Shown here one piece after another: positions 10,779 through 22,314 of a stretch of DNA of 64,000 bases. The stretch comes from Xylona heveae TC161 (taxonomy: Eukaryota; Ascomycota; Xylonomycetes; Xylonales; Xylonaceae): contig NW_017264196.1 of the NCBI RefSeq assembly GCF_001619985.1, forward strand, positions 1,922,001-1,986,000. Direction: 5' to 3'. How positions within the stretch are numbered: position 1 is the stretch's first letter; each line of letters begins with the position of its first letter. The notes under the pieces were generated by a model. The model did not search any database. It was not told the origin of the DNA and was given only the letters and a program-made list of their open reading frames with translations. A program made the translations under genes and the position numbers.

Positions 10779-12932
10779 ATGTTCAGGAACGCCATTCGCC
10801 AGTCCAGCCGGACCGTCGGCGCCATCTCTGCGACCGGCAGAATCGCTGCGGTACGTCCATCAAATCTTCATCCTCTGCGGGCTTTAATAGCCGCCAGAAG
10901 GCCCAAAAATCATCATCGCGTGTCTCAATTGGCTCAATTAAGCTTTTTTAAAGCTTGACCGACATCAAAGAGGTGTTTTTGGGACCTGATGGATGATGTG
11001 GGAGCTGGTTCTGCAGCTTTGCCTGTCCTAACCGAAGCGCTGACATTTCTGCTCTCTTTAGGCCCGGCCCGCCGTCCCAGCTGTCTTCAACGGCGCCACC
11101 AAGCAGGTCCGAACCTACGCCGCTGATGCCAAGGCTTCTCCCACCGAGGTCTCTTCGATCCTCGAGCAGAGAATCCGCGGTGTCCAGGAGGAGGCTGGTC
11201 TTGCTGAGACCGGCCGTGTCCTTTCGGTCGGGTAAGTACACTTTTGGTCGTCAATGGCGTTCAATCACCACTGCAAATTGCAATTGAAGGTGTCATAGAA
11301 CCGTAAACGAACAATGAGCTAATGGTATTTCAATCTAGTGATGGTATCGCCCGTGTTCACGGCATGAACAATGTCCAGGCTGAGGAGCTTGTCGAGTAAG
11401 TTGAGGGATTTTCCCAATACCTTCAACCGGATACTGATGACTATCAAAGGTTCGCCTCTGGTGTCAAGGGCATGTGCATGAACTTGGAAGCCGGCCAGGT
11501 CGGTGTTGTGTTGTTCGGTTCCGACCGTCTTGTCCGTGAGGGCGAGACTGTCAAGCGTACCGGAGAGATCGTAAGTCTTGACCTCGGCTTGTTTGAGAAA
11601 TTGGTCCGTGTCTCTAATTAATATTCTAGGTTGACGTCCCCGTCGGCGAGGCCATGCTTGGCCGTGTTGTTGACGCTCTTGGTAACCCCATTGATGGCAA
11701 GGGTCCCATCAACACCACTGAGAAGCGCCGTGCTCAGCTCAAGGCTCCCGGCATTCTTCCCCGTCGCTCTGTCAACCAGCCCGTGCAGACTGGTCTCAAG
11801 GCCGTCGACGCCATGGTTCCCATTGGCCGTGGTCAGCGTGAGTTGATCATTGGTGACCGTCAAACTGGAAAGACTGCCGTCGCTCTCGACGCTATGCTCA
11901 ACCAGAAGCGCTGGAACAACACCAACGACGAGTCGCAGAAGCTCTACTGTGTCTACGTCGCCGTCGGTCAGAAGCGTTCCACCGTCGCTCAGCTCGTCAA
12001 GTCCCTTGAGGAGAACGATGCGATGAAGTACTCCATCATCGTTGCTGCCACTGCCTCCGAGGCTGCTCCTCTTCAGTACCTTGCTCCTTTCACTGGCTGC
12101 TCCATTGGTGAGTGGTTCCGTGACAACGGCAAGCACGCCGTCGTTGTCTATGACGACCTTTCCAAGCAGGCTGTTGCCTACCGTCAGATGTCCCTGCTGC
12201 TCCGTCGTCCCCCCGGTCGTGAGGCCTATCCCGGAGAGTAAGTAAGCTCGATTGTTGAATGCATGATGTCTTTGCTGATCGTTTCTCAGCGTCTTCTACC
12301 TCCACTCTCGTCTCCTTGAGCGTGCTGCCAAGCTCAGCGAGAAGCACGGTGGCGGTTCCTTGACTGCTCTTCCCATCATTGAGACCCAGGGTGGTGACGT
12401 GTCTGCCTACATTCCCACCAACGTCATCTCCATTACCGACGGTCAGATCTTCTTGGAGGCTGAGCTGTTCTACAAGGGTATCCGCCCCGCCATTAACGTC
12501 GGTCTTTCCGTCTCTCGTGTCGGTTCCGCTGCCCAGCTCAAGGCTATGAAGCAAGTCGCTGGTAGCTTGAAGCTTTTCTTGGCCCAGTACCGTGAGGTCG
12601 CTGCCTTCGCCCAGTTCGGTTCCGACTTGGATGCTGCTACTAAGCAGACTCTTAGCCGTGGTGAGCGTCTCACTGAGCTGCTCAAGCAGAAGCAGTACAC
12701 TCCCATGGCCGTCAACGAGATGGTTCCCCTCATCTACGCTGGTATCAACGGATTTTTGGACAGCGTCCCGGTCAACAAGATCCTTCAGTGGGAGCAAGAC
12801 TTCCTTGCTCACCTGAAGAGCAACGAGTCTGACCTTCTCTCCCAGATCGAGAAGGAGGGCCAGCTCAGCAAGGAGGTTGAGGGCAAGCTGAAGGATGTTG
12901 TCGATTCTTTCACCAAGAGCTTCCTTTCTTAA
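10779..12932 (+). CDS. atp1: Mitochondrial F1-ATP synthase subunit alpha
   Basis: Six exons: 10779-10850, 11062-11231, 11339-11395, 11450-11570, 11630-12237 and 12290-12932. They give 556 residues, near the usual 550. Subunit alpha forms the alpha3-beta3 hexamer with Atp2 in the matrix. The N terminus ([20 protein letters not shown] and following Arg/Ala/Ser) is a mitochondrial presequence without acidic residues. The beta-barrel part contains [18 protein letters not shown], and the Walker A loop is GDRQTGKT at residues 215-222. The C-terminal helical domain ends DSFTKSFLS. Intron 1 is 211 nt, longer than the others, and sits just after the presequence. Codon use is strongly C-ending (GTC, CTC, CGT, GCC), unlike neighbouring genes, which fits very high expression. 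Confidence 0.97.
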
Positions 12933-15102
12933 ATTTGACGACGTGTCGATGGGCAGCGTCGACTGTCGAAGGCGCGGCGTAGACTAATATGGTTGATGCT
13001 AGCTGTACAATAAGCATGCTCATTTCTTTGCGAGTTCTACCATTGTAACATCTCTTCTTTCTCCGCTCGTGTATTTGTTTTGTGCCTCATTGTATCCCAT
13101 GGGAGCAAAGATCTTTGTGCATATTTGCTGCATCAGAGAACGTAAAGGCTCACGACAGGCGTCGAGATTAGGAAGGATGAGATGATGATTGGAGGCCCAA
13201 AGGACGAGCTATGAAACGGTTGTACTTAAATAAAGTTGTTTTCTTTCTTGATTCCAGAATTTTGGGCAACCAAGGACATTCCGTGACGGTGGTATACTGA
13301 CAATAGTTTACGAGTACGTCGTAGATTTTGTAATGTGATCCGTGTATTTGCCGCGTGCAAGCCAATGCGCATGAATGCCTTTTTAGCACCTCTTATTGGA
13401 GATTGATCAAGTTTCAATGCTACAATTACGGTAGACTAGAATTTTTGCATTTCTCGTGGATTTGCCACTCATAGATATCCAGCGCCATTGAGGCAAGAGG
13501 GCCTCTTTAGTCACACGACTAGGATCGTCTTGGAAGTCAGTCGTCTGATGCAAGTTTCAACAGATCTTAATCTATAGGGACTGTCTTTTGAGTATGATTT
13601 TGAGTATTGTTGGCAGCATGTCATTCTCCATGAACTGACTTTAGTAACATCTTTACTAAGGCACACTCTGCATCACCAAAATCAAACGTTTACGCTCAGC
13701 ACCATATGAAAATTGATGTAGAATATAGGTAGGTAGGTACCTGAGGTATTCGATAATCAATCAAGCCTGGATTCGGCCGGTTCCAGCATCACTTTCGGTG
13801 CGGATTCGTTGTGTCACCTCTATGCCAGACCAGCGAACCCCCCTCTCGTTCGCCCTGAACGAGGGTGATCAGACCCTTTGTGTTGAAAAATTCCCAAGGA
13901 TAATTGTGTAGCTTTATTGATAATTCGAAAGACATTTCCCGTTGAATTCCTTTTCAGTTTCGCTGAATTTGGCGCAGACTCCAGTCAAATATCGACGTTA
14001 GAATTTAAGCCACAGTAGTACTCCGTCATGTCCAACTGGGGTTCTAGCCGAGGGAACCGCCTAGCCGCTCCGAGCGCACCTGATGGTGGTGCCTCCGCGC
14101 TCTCGTCTGCAAGTCTTGCTTAACTCCTCTAAACCCCGAGGACTGCAGCGGACTCTATTACTTGCGAACGCCTCAAATTTTGAAAATTGCCCGTCGGAGG
14201 TAACTCTATCCTTCGTCTTTTCCGCCACCTTATCAGGTCTAGTCTCGACAGAGGTACGTTTGTGGACGGCTTGTTCAACCTTCTCCCCCTCCGCGGTTGC
14301 TTCGCACTATGACACACGCTGATGTCTGCGGCGCAGATTCCTTTGAGGCCTTTTCGAGCGTTTGAATGCGCCGTTCAACCTAGACCAATTGGCCGCACGC
14401 TTTCCTCACGATTTTCCATTACTTTCGCAGTCTGGGCCAAACGCTTGTTGCCCACAGGTTCTGCAGCACTGGGGCGCAGAACTGTACGAGTTCGATCACA
14501 TCAAATTTCCATTTCGAATTCGCCACGTGGGGGACGTAAAGATTCCTGACCGCTTCCTTCCATAGAGGTACATCGCCACTTCTTCCTTGCATTTTGCGAT
14601 AAGACAGTGTGGAGTTGGGATACCGCTAGGCTTTCGAAGAGGAGTAGCGCGTCCCGTAGATCTGATCGATCCTGGACGAGCTTCTGGTGAAACTTTGATT
14701 CGACCAACCCAAATAACGGAGTATCTGAGCTCTGTTCTCTTCTCTACTGGGAACGCTTGGACAAATACAAAGGCGACCCAGGGAGCCAGTTGTGTGGCGA
14801 GCCACCATTGGAACCAGGGAATGTTGTCACCCCGGTGCAAGGCTGTCCTTTGATTGATCGCACCATTTACCCCACCCCAGCTTCGAAGAGAGCCAATCCA
14901 AATCCTTTGACAGACGCAAAGGAAGATACCTGCACTGAACAGCCTTTGGAGCTTATTGGGAAGTTCCTAAAGGATCCGGCACCATAAGCGCAGAATTGCA
15001 CCATATTGGGTTGCTTTATATCGACGCCTGGTCCCGCCGATCGCGCCCCCAGCTTGAGCACCCGCTAAATCCTTTATTTCTCCGACTTTCACTGCACTCG
15101 TT
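12933..15102. other. Intergenic: atp1 3' region and leader of the Zn2Cys6 gene
   Basis: A 2.2-kb stretch. A TAGGTAGGTACCTGAGGTA word lies near 13729-13747, and TACTCCGT at 14017. A short open frame at 14028-14126 (MSNWGSSRGNRLAAP, 32 residues) and another at 14353-14565 have protein-like composition, but I could not join them with convincing splice sites or recognise a family. They may be a small gene, leader exons or upstream open frames of the regulator at 15103. Confidence 0.5.
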
Positions 15103-18100
15103 ATGCCTCCCACGCCTCCCTCGACCACGCCGTCAAGTGGAGGGAGCCACTCCCCTGACGTTCACTACCGGGTTGTACGAAAGAGGAATCGAGTGCCTCT
15201 TTCCTGCGGGCCTTGCAGACATCGAAAGTATATGCTCTCCCGTTGCTATCGCGTCTAGAACGCAACAATGACTTTGCTGCTGTTTGAAATCAGCTAATAA
15301 TCTGTCTAGGCTCAAGTGCAACCGGGCACATCCTTGCGAGAATTGTGTAAAGAGGGGCGACGCGGAATCATGTAGTTATGCCGCTGCGGGGGCTAGGAAG
15401 CGAAATCAGTCAAGTCATGACTATGCTAACTCTCCAGACGAGATGCAAAATCGTATTGACCGTTTAGAAGGCCTAGTTCTTTCACTGATGACCAACGGCA
15501 GTCAATCTGCAGGTCCGGCAGCAGCCACTGCAGCAATATCAACCCACGCGAGTACGACGTCACCTGAACAATCACAAGGCAATGACGAAGAGGATATGGA
15601 TCATGGTGAAAATGAAGAGGAAGAGAGTGAGACCGATCAGGTTGCTCGTTCATTTGGAATATTAAAGGTGGAAAACAACAAATCCACATATTTCAGTGAT
15701 GAGCACTGGGCTTCACTTCTCATCGATGTACGCGTTGGCCTCCATTTACTCAGCGAAACATCAAAAGCATGACTCATTAACGTTATTTGTTTTGCACAGA
15801 TTGCTGAGGTGAAGAACTTTTTTTCCAATCATAAAAGGCAAATTGCCGAGCAAAGTGACCGACTGCACCAATCCAAGGTGTCGAGCGATATGAATCCTTA
15901 TCCTTTTGTCTTCGGTGCGACAAGGCCGCCAAACCGAGCAGAAATACTTGCTGCGATTCCAAAAAAGCCGATGGTAGATAAATTGGTGGAGAGGTACTTT
16001 ACCTCATACGATCCAGCTCTTCGTAAGAATCTTTCTCTCTTGCTCCTTGACTCCTGTCAAACTAACCTTTAGCAAGATATCATACATGCGCCGCTCTTTC
16101 GAAAGCAGGTGAGTCGGGTGGCCCTGGACTGGGACCGTTTGGGAACAGTACGAGATATGAGCAATCACTGACTCTTCCATAAGCTTGAACAATACTGGTC
16201 TGACCTTCGACAAGCGAACGATATATGGATTGGATTGCTTTACGCTATAATGCGCCTGGCGATGCAGTCATATACTCGGATTGGCGACGAGCCACAAGAA
16301 TTTCGGTTCCGGAGCGTAGAGCTTGCGAACCTTTACCGGACCCTGACGTGTCAGTGCTTGGTGCTTTCGGATTTTACTATGCCCGTGAACTACACCTTGG
16401 AGACAATGATTCTCTACATCCAGGGAGAGTTCACCAGAAGCCGGGAAGCGGAAGTAGGCGTTTGGGCAATGGTGGGTATGATTGTACGACTGGCAATGCG
16501 TCAAGGCTACCACCGCGATCCCTCGCATTATCCCAATGTGACACCTTTTCAAGTGGAGATGAGGCGTCGCGTTTGGACATATATTCGAATGATGGATATT
16601 TTGTTCTCTTTTCAGATGAGTCTACCAAACATGATCCGGAAAGAGGACAGTGATACGCAGCTGCCGCAAAATTATTACGATGACGACTTCGACGAGGATA
16701 CCAAGGTGCTGCCGCCGCCAAGACCGGGATCTGAGTCGACACCGGTGGCATATATGATTAGCAAAGCTCGGCTTTCCTTTGCTTTTGGCAAAATTGTTGG
16801 CCACCTACATACACGGTCCCTTTGCTCGTACGATGAGGTGATGCGGCTTGACAATGAGCTGCGCGCGGCGTACGCGATGATTCCACCTCATCTTCAGCTT
16901 CGACCGATGACTGAAATGGGTCGTGATCCACCTAGTGTCATAATGCAGCGATTTAGCCTGGACTTCCTGTACAATAAAGGCCAGTGTGTGCTTCACAGGA
17001 AATTCCTCGCTCGGGCTCGAGAAAATCCTCGATACGCGCATTCGCGTCGCACGTGCGTCGATTCAGCCATGGAATTGTTGCATCACCAGACTGTGCTACA
17101 TACCGAGTCTCGACCACAGGGCCGGCTACGAGGCGTGGAATGGTTCGCGTCGTCTCTCACAGCACATGATTTTATCATGGCAGCAATGATCGTCTGCTTG
17201 GATCTGTACCATGGCACCGAGGTCAAGAGCCCTAATGGCACCTCCGCTGACTTCTACACGTGGGGGCTTGAACGGCGACCGGATATGATTCAGGCGCTTG
17301 AAACTTCTAAGGCTATTTGGGATGGTCTCAAAGAACGTTCTGTCGAGGCGTACAAGGCCTCAGGGTTATTGTCGGTTATGATTGATAAACTTCGCCAAGA
17401 CCGAGCTGGTGTACCTCCAACTCCGCCCTCGCAACCATCACCGGCCATGCGAGGAAGCACGTATCCAGGCGGTGGCAGCTTCCCTGTCACAGATGGAACT
17501 TTTGCATATTCTCGGGAAGACCCCAAACCTGAACATTCCGCTGCCATGACCTTGGGCATGCTGAGCGCGGGTGGGATGACTCCGAACTCTGGAGCCATAT
17601 TTGACCGTGCTTATTATCCTCCAACACTGGGCGATGTAAATATTACGGATGCTACCCCAACGACCAACCCAGTTGGCAATGCAAATTCGAGCCTGACAGA
17701 TTTGGCGCCTCAAATGTCACTAGACCCACCAGTAACTAGCTCAAGCAGCAGCGCACCAACAAGTGGATTGGATACATCGACGGGAGTAGCAGCGAGCGCA
17801 CCAAGTCCATTCTCCCTCTTCGGTAGCGGCATAGCACCGACAGCAGCAATGGATTTCTCCGCACCGAATCTTGACTGGGTAAGTATCCACTGTCTGCGTG
17901 TTCGTTCATCTAGCATATTGCCCAACGGAGTCGCTTTTGTAAAAGTAACAAGCCCGTGCTTTTGAACTATGCTGACAATTATATTTCAGGATGCTTGGGA
18001 TTCATACATACAAAACAACAGCCTCGATCCGAACATGAACCCCTTTTGGTCAGGGAACAATTTTGACATGACGTTATCTGTATCTTCAGCTGACATGGGG

Positions 18101-18277
18101 TTTGACCCGTTGCGGTCGCCTTCCACAACGCATCAACCATCACTTTCTCAACCGGAGCCGCAAACTCACCATCCAGCCGCCTCACAAGCTGGAGGTTCAA
18201 ATTTAAGCTTCACTTCTGCCCCCGCTGGCACGGGAACCGGGTTCTCGGGAATGAATCCTTCGTCCGGAGCGAGCTAG
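15103..18277 (+). CDS. Zn2Cys6 transcription factor with Fungal_trans domain
   Basis: Six exons: 15103-15227, 15310-15727, 15800-16022, 16077-16108, 16184-17878 and 17990-18277. They give 926 residues. The DNA-binding cluster is C35-x2-C38-x6-C45-x5-C51-x2-C54-x8-C63 and is split by intron 1 at Lys42. A short coiled-coil-like stretch (NRIDRLEGLVLSL) follows, then an acidic linker (DEEDMDHGENEEEESE). The central regulatory domain includes HIIHAPLFRKQ-LEQYWSD and then RLAMRQGYHRDPSHYPNVTP with RRRVWTYIRMMD. The last 330 residues are Ser/Thr/Pro/Gly-rich and likely disordered, as in activation regions. It should be a sequence-specific nuclear regulator; its targets cannot be read from sequence. 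The 32-nt fourth exon depends on choosing the second of two tandem acceptors. No biosynthetic genes flank it. Confidence 0.9.
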
Positions 18278-19783
18278 CGTTGAAGATGATTGTGCAATTC
18301 GCGTTGACTGGAATGCAAAGCGAAACCCACAGATTTGATGTACCTCTTTTTCAGTTCAAGTCGACTTTTGAGATACCAGATACCATGTCACGATAACATT
18401 TCGGATCTACTAATGGAAGGGACATGGATGAAATGCAAATAGGATACGGCGCCATGGGAATACGATACGATAGCACTTTTCTTTTACTTTGATCTATGTT
18501 GGCTTACTCGCTTGAATGGTATAGCTTAAAATTTTGTTCTTGCCAATGATGAATCCCTTTGTTTATACTTCGACCCTTCTGCAGCAAGTTTAATAATATT
18601 TCAATTCAACGTGGAAGAAACCCTTTTTTCCCCTTCCTTCTCAACAAGGCGCATGCGCCACTGGATTTTGGTTCTTGATATCTCCATTGTCGTTTCATGC
18701 TCAGCTATGGGGTTACAGCCATACTTCTTTTGTTCTTTTCCCTGATGACTTTTCCTTTGCTAAATGGGGTTTCGAGGTCGAAAAGAGGACATTGGCACAC
18801 AGAGATGCATGGATTTATGAATATGACATGCGAATTATTGACGTCACATTTTTGCTTATTACATATCTTATCGTTGCTATATATACTGTATTTGAATTGG
18901 GGGGTTTTAAGAGGTTGTAGAGGGTATTCTTGATATCATCATGGTCTACAGTCGTACAGTATCTACAATCGTTCAGTGGAGGGTTTTGATCGACCGAGGC
19001 GAACCGATCGTCTTCTCGGTTGATCCCCCGCTTAAGTCCGATTAGACCCTGGACGAAATAGCATGAACCCTTGACTGTCCACTGCCCCACAGGATGCCCT
19101 GCAGAGTGTGGTAGCTTGCAATACTTGCCGTAATGCATGTTGGTTCAGTCTCCCTGCATTCGAAGAATTCATCAGTAGTAGATACCTAGATAAATGTCGT
19201 GCTTTTTGAGATTAGTGAATCGATGGTGTTTGGGCAGAGGGTGCGCGTTCGCCGGGTAAGGAAGGAGCAAAACAAACAGGGACGAGAACCCCCCAGGGTG
19301 ACAGTGCACTCTAGGTAGGTCGTAATCATCTGGCCCCTCTCTCTCTTGAAACACCGGCCACGCCACTGATTTATTGGCTTGCTTCAACTTCCGTCTCAAA
19401 GTGATCCTTGACCGGAGTGTTTATTTTCCAGAGTCGAAAGGCTTCCATCATTTTCCGTTCAAGTTTAACAAGTTGTGACCATCCCTCGTCATCGCTTGAG
19501 TCTCAAAACAAACGACGTGCCGAACAACAAGATTTGACCTTCACTAAAGAGCACCAAGCGGCGGGAGTTTTGACAGGCTTGCTGCTTGCTCTTGTGTTTC
19601 ACCATCTACGTAAGCTCCTAATCCTCGTTCCTTAGGTTTATCATCTTGGGCCTATCCATTGGCTTCCGAGGTACACTTTCAACCCGTGGCATCGGAGACT
19701 TGGGCGTGGATTCAGAAAGGCTGACACTACGCAATCATAGACAGTGTCAGATTGGCTGAGAACTATTCGACGCCATCGCCATC
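18278..19783. other. Intergenic between the regulator and the NTF2-like gene
   Basis: 1.5 kb between two plus-strand genes. It must hold the regulator's 3' UTR and the next gene's promoter. Short open frames at 18675-18933 and 19408-19635 show no family resemblance. No repeats or RNA genes seen. Confidence 0.6.
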
Positions 19784-21637
19784 ATGTCGCTCAAGGCCGC
19801 GTATCAGAGCTTCCTGGCAGACCCAGCGGCTGCTGGGTTGTCTGAGAAGGCCGCAATTAACTATATCCCAACCTTGACTACCATCAACGAGCCGTCTTCT
19901 ATTCTGAAACATTTATCTTCGCAGCAGAAGCTGCTCAGGAAGAAGAATGAGAAGGTTGTAAACGCAATTGAGAGCCAAGATGCCCTCTGCCTCGACGTCG
20001 AGACCACCCTCGAGTTTATTAAAGGCGGAGGAGCATACTTGCCCGGCCTGGATGACAATTTCCTTGCCGATAGAACCGTTACAATCCCCATTGTGAGCAG
20101 TCCAATTTCCTATTTCTTGACCATGTACAGACTAAATTGACATTGCCCATAGATTCATATTGTCCTTTTTGATCCACAAGGGAAAATTTCTCAGATTCGC
20201 CTTCACTGGGATCAAGGCGCGCTGCTCAAATCTGTAGATGTCATTGGCTCTCGTGGCCGGAACTGGCCTCTCCATGACGGTCTGGAACAGCTTCGCTTGA
20301 TAAACAGCAGCACCAAATCTGTTGGGAATGAACACTCTTTGGCACATAATGCTTTCAAGACTGACCCAGCAAGCGCGATGGCTAATGGCCGTCCTCAATC
20401 ACCAAGCAAGATCACTGCGACCAAAGACCCTCACGCCAGTCTTTCCCTGTTTGAGCCAGTCGACGACCCCGAGCCTACTCCATCTCGTCCTGCTCCCGTT
20501 CTCCCGAGAGCTTCGGCGAAGCCACCACCGCGAGAGTATCACGATTTGTTCGCTGAGCAGGAGGTAGTTTACTCGCCCAGCCCCTCAGTGAACTCGCCCG
20601 AACGCCGACCTGGAAGCTCCATCGCACCAAAAGGAGGCAACACTGGCAAAAACTTTCAGCCTTCTCGACTGTTTGATGCCGAACTTTCACCAGCAGAGAA
20701 ATCTGTCAAAGCGTCCGAGCGATTATACCGGCCGAATCCCAAGCGGTACGAGCACTTTACCTTTGGCGATGGAGAGGACGAGCATGCAGAGCCCTCCAAA
20801 CAAGCACCAGTGCGCTCAAAGTCCGACAAGCACGGCTCGCAGTGGGACTTTGAAGATTTTGATACTCCGGAAAAGGTGCGCACCAAGGTCCGCGCTCATG
20901 AGGTTCGTCACTTTGGCTGGAGTGAGGAGGATGGCGATTATGTTGTCACCCCAGTGAAAGACGGCACCAAGGCGGCCAAGCCCAGACGTGACGCAGAGAA
21001 GCATTTTGAGTTTCAAGACGACGGTACCCCTCAGGGTGCAAAACGCCCGACGGGACCGCCGAGGGGTGCCAGCCATAATGCCGGACTTGGATTGTACAAG
21101 AATAATTTGTTCGGGGACGAGGACCATCCGCCGCAGGAAGCCGCCCACCCAGATAAACCCCTGGGAAATGTAACAAACATCAATCGTAACAAAATCTTCG
21201 ACCCGCACTTTAGTCTTGCCGATTTCTCACCTGCCGCGGGTGATAAGGCTGACGCGGAAACGAAGCCCGTGCCTGAGGATCGGAAGAAGGCGGTCAAGAT
21301 GATGATGTCAAACTGGGACTCGTATGATCGTTCACCCGATCTCGGGGCGGAGAAGACGAAGCCCGCTCCCGAGGATCATAAAAAAGCCGTCAAGATGATG
21401 ACTGCCAACTGGGGTTTGTACGACCAGTCTCCAGATGCGATGGGCGCACAAAAGGAAAATGTCACCCATCGCGGGATCAAGACTGGAGGAGACGGAATGG
21501 GTGGACGCAAAGGAACCCGTAGCTGGGCATTTGGAGAAGAGAGCGATTCTGAAAAAGTATCGGGACCAGTGCCTACAACTCGACGGTTCCCTGGCGCGAC
21601 GAAGCAACAAGCCGACAAGAATTTCTGGGATTTTTAA
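19784..21637 (+). CDS. NTF2-like-fold protein with disordered motif-rich tail
   Basis: Two exons, 19784-20092 and 20153-21637, joined over a 60-nt intron, give 597 residues. The first ~170 residues look like a single NTF2-like domain: two helices (AAYQSFLADP, KAAINYIPTLTT), then strands with CLDVETTLEFIKGGGAYLPG, HIVLFDPQGKISQIRLHWDQ and LLKSVDVIGSRGRNWP. The rest is hydrophilic, rich in Pro, Lys and Asp, and punctuated by short aromatic/acidic motifs (HFTFGDGED, WDFEDFD, HFGWSEED, HFEFQDDG, WAFGEE, and a terminal NFWDF). One unit, KPxPEDxKKAVKMM-xx-NW-xx-YD-x-SPD, occurs twice (residues 474-500 and 506-532) with a 32-residue spacing. I recall similar uncharacterised proteins in other filamentous ascomycetes but know no established function. 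A multivalent scaffold is an inference. Confidence 0.82.
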
Positions 21638-22255
21638 ATGGTGAAGTGATGTACGGTCAACATCGGAAGGTCAAGGCAGATTAAGCATGCGACGTCCTGT
21701 GCATGAAGATTAGACACTGTCTTAATGATAGTCCTGAAACTGCAGGATTTTCTGCCAAGATTGAAGAATTTTTCTGAATGATGGCCACACAATCTTGTTC
21801 CCTTTTCCTTCTTCCCGTCAAGCTGTCGGAATTGTTGCAACCGAAAATTGGCATGGAGTCTTGGGATCGGCACATGCATTTACACGATTAATGTGATACT
21901 CTGAAATTTCCTCTTGTGCCTGATGCGCTCTTGTCTCTCTTTATTTTCCGTTTTATATTATCTATTCTTCTTTCCACCTTGTTTTATTGAATGGACATGC
22001 CTCGAATGACATGTGATTTAGCTTAGAAAACTACATCATCGATGCTCTGCTCTAACAAGACAATTATTCCACTTGACTCATACGCAAATTGATCATTCAT
22101 GTCTTCTCTTATCATAAAGCTCTTTTCCTATTCTGCGAAGTAGAAGTATTTGAGCATCTCGTCTAGACCCCTCGGACTTGTACGTATCATTGAAGAAAGT
22201 GGGCCTATGGGTTACTTCCAGCGGATGAAACATGCTCCTTTACGCATTTTCTTTT

Positions 22256-22257
<2 letters not shown>

Positions 22258-22314
<57 letters not shown>
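22258..22314. repeat. Homopolymer T run, 57 nt
   Basis: An uninterrupted run of 57 T on the plus strand, far longer than any other homopolymer in the window. It lies in non-coding DNA 620 bases past the NTF2-like stop. It could be a poly(A) tail of an inserted cDNA or SINE-like copy read from the other strand, but no coding sequence or target duplication is recognisable next to it. The assembled length may be inexact. Confidence 0.9.

Noticed and set aside
10404-10958. 184-codon plus-strand frame overlapping the atp1 start
   Set aside because: It overlaps the atp1 leader, exon 1 and part of intron 1 in another frame and has no family resemblance.
12933-18277. Possible secondary-metabolite cluster around the Zn2Cys6 regulator
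   Set aside because: Neighbours are Atp1 and an NTF2-like protein; there are no synthase, oxidase or transporter genes.
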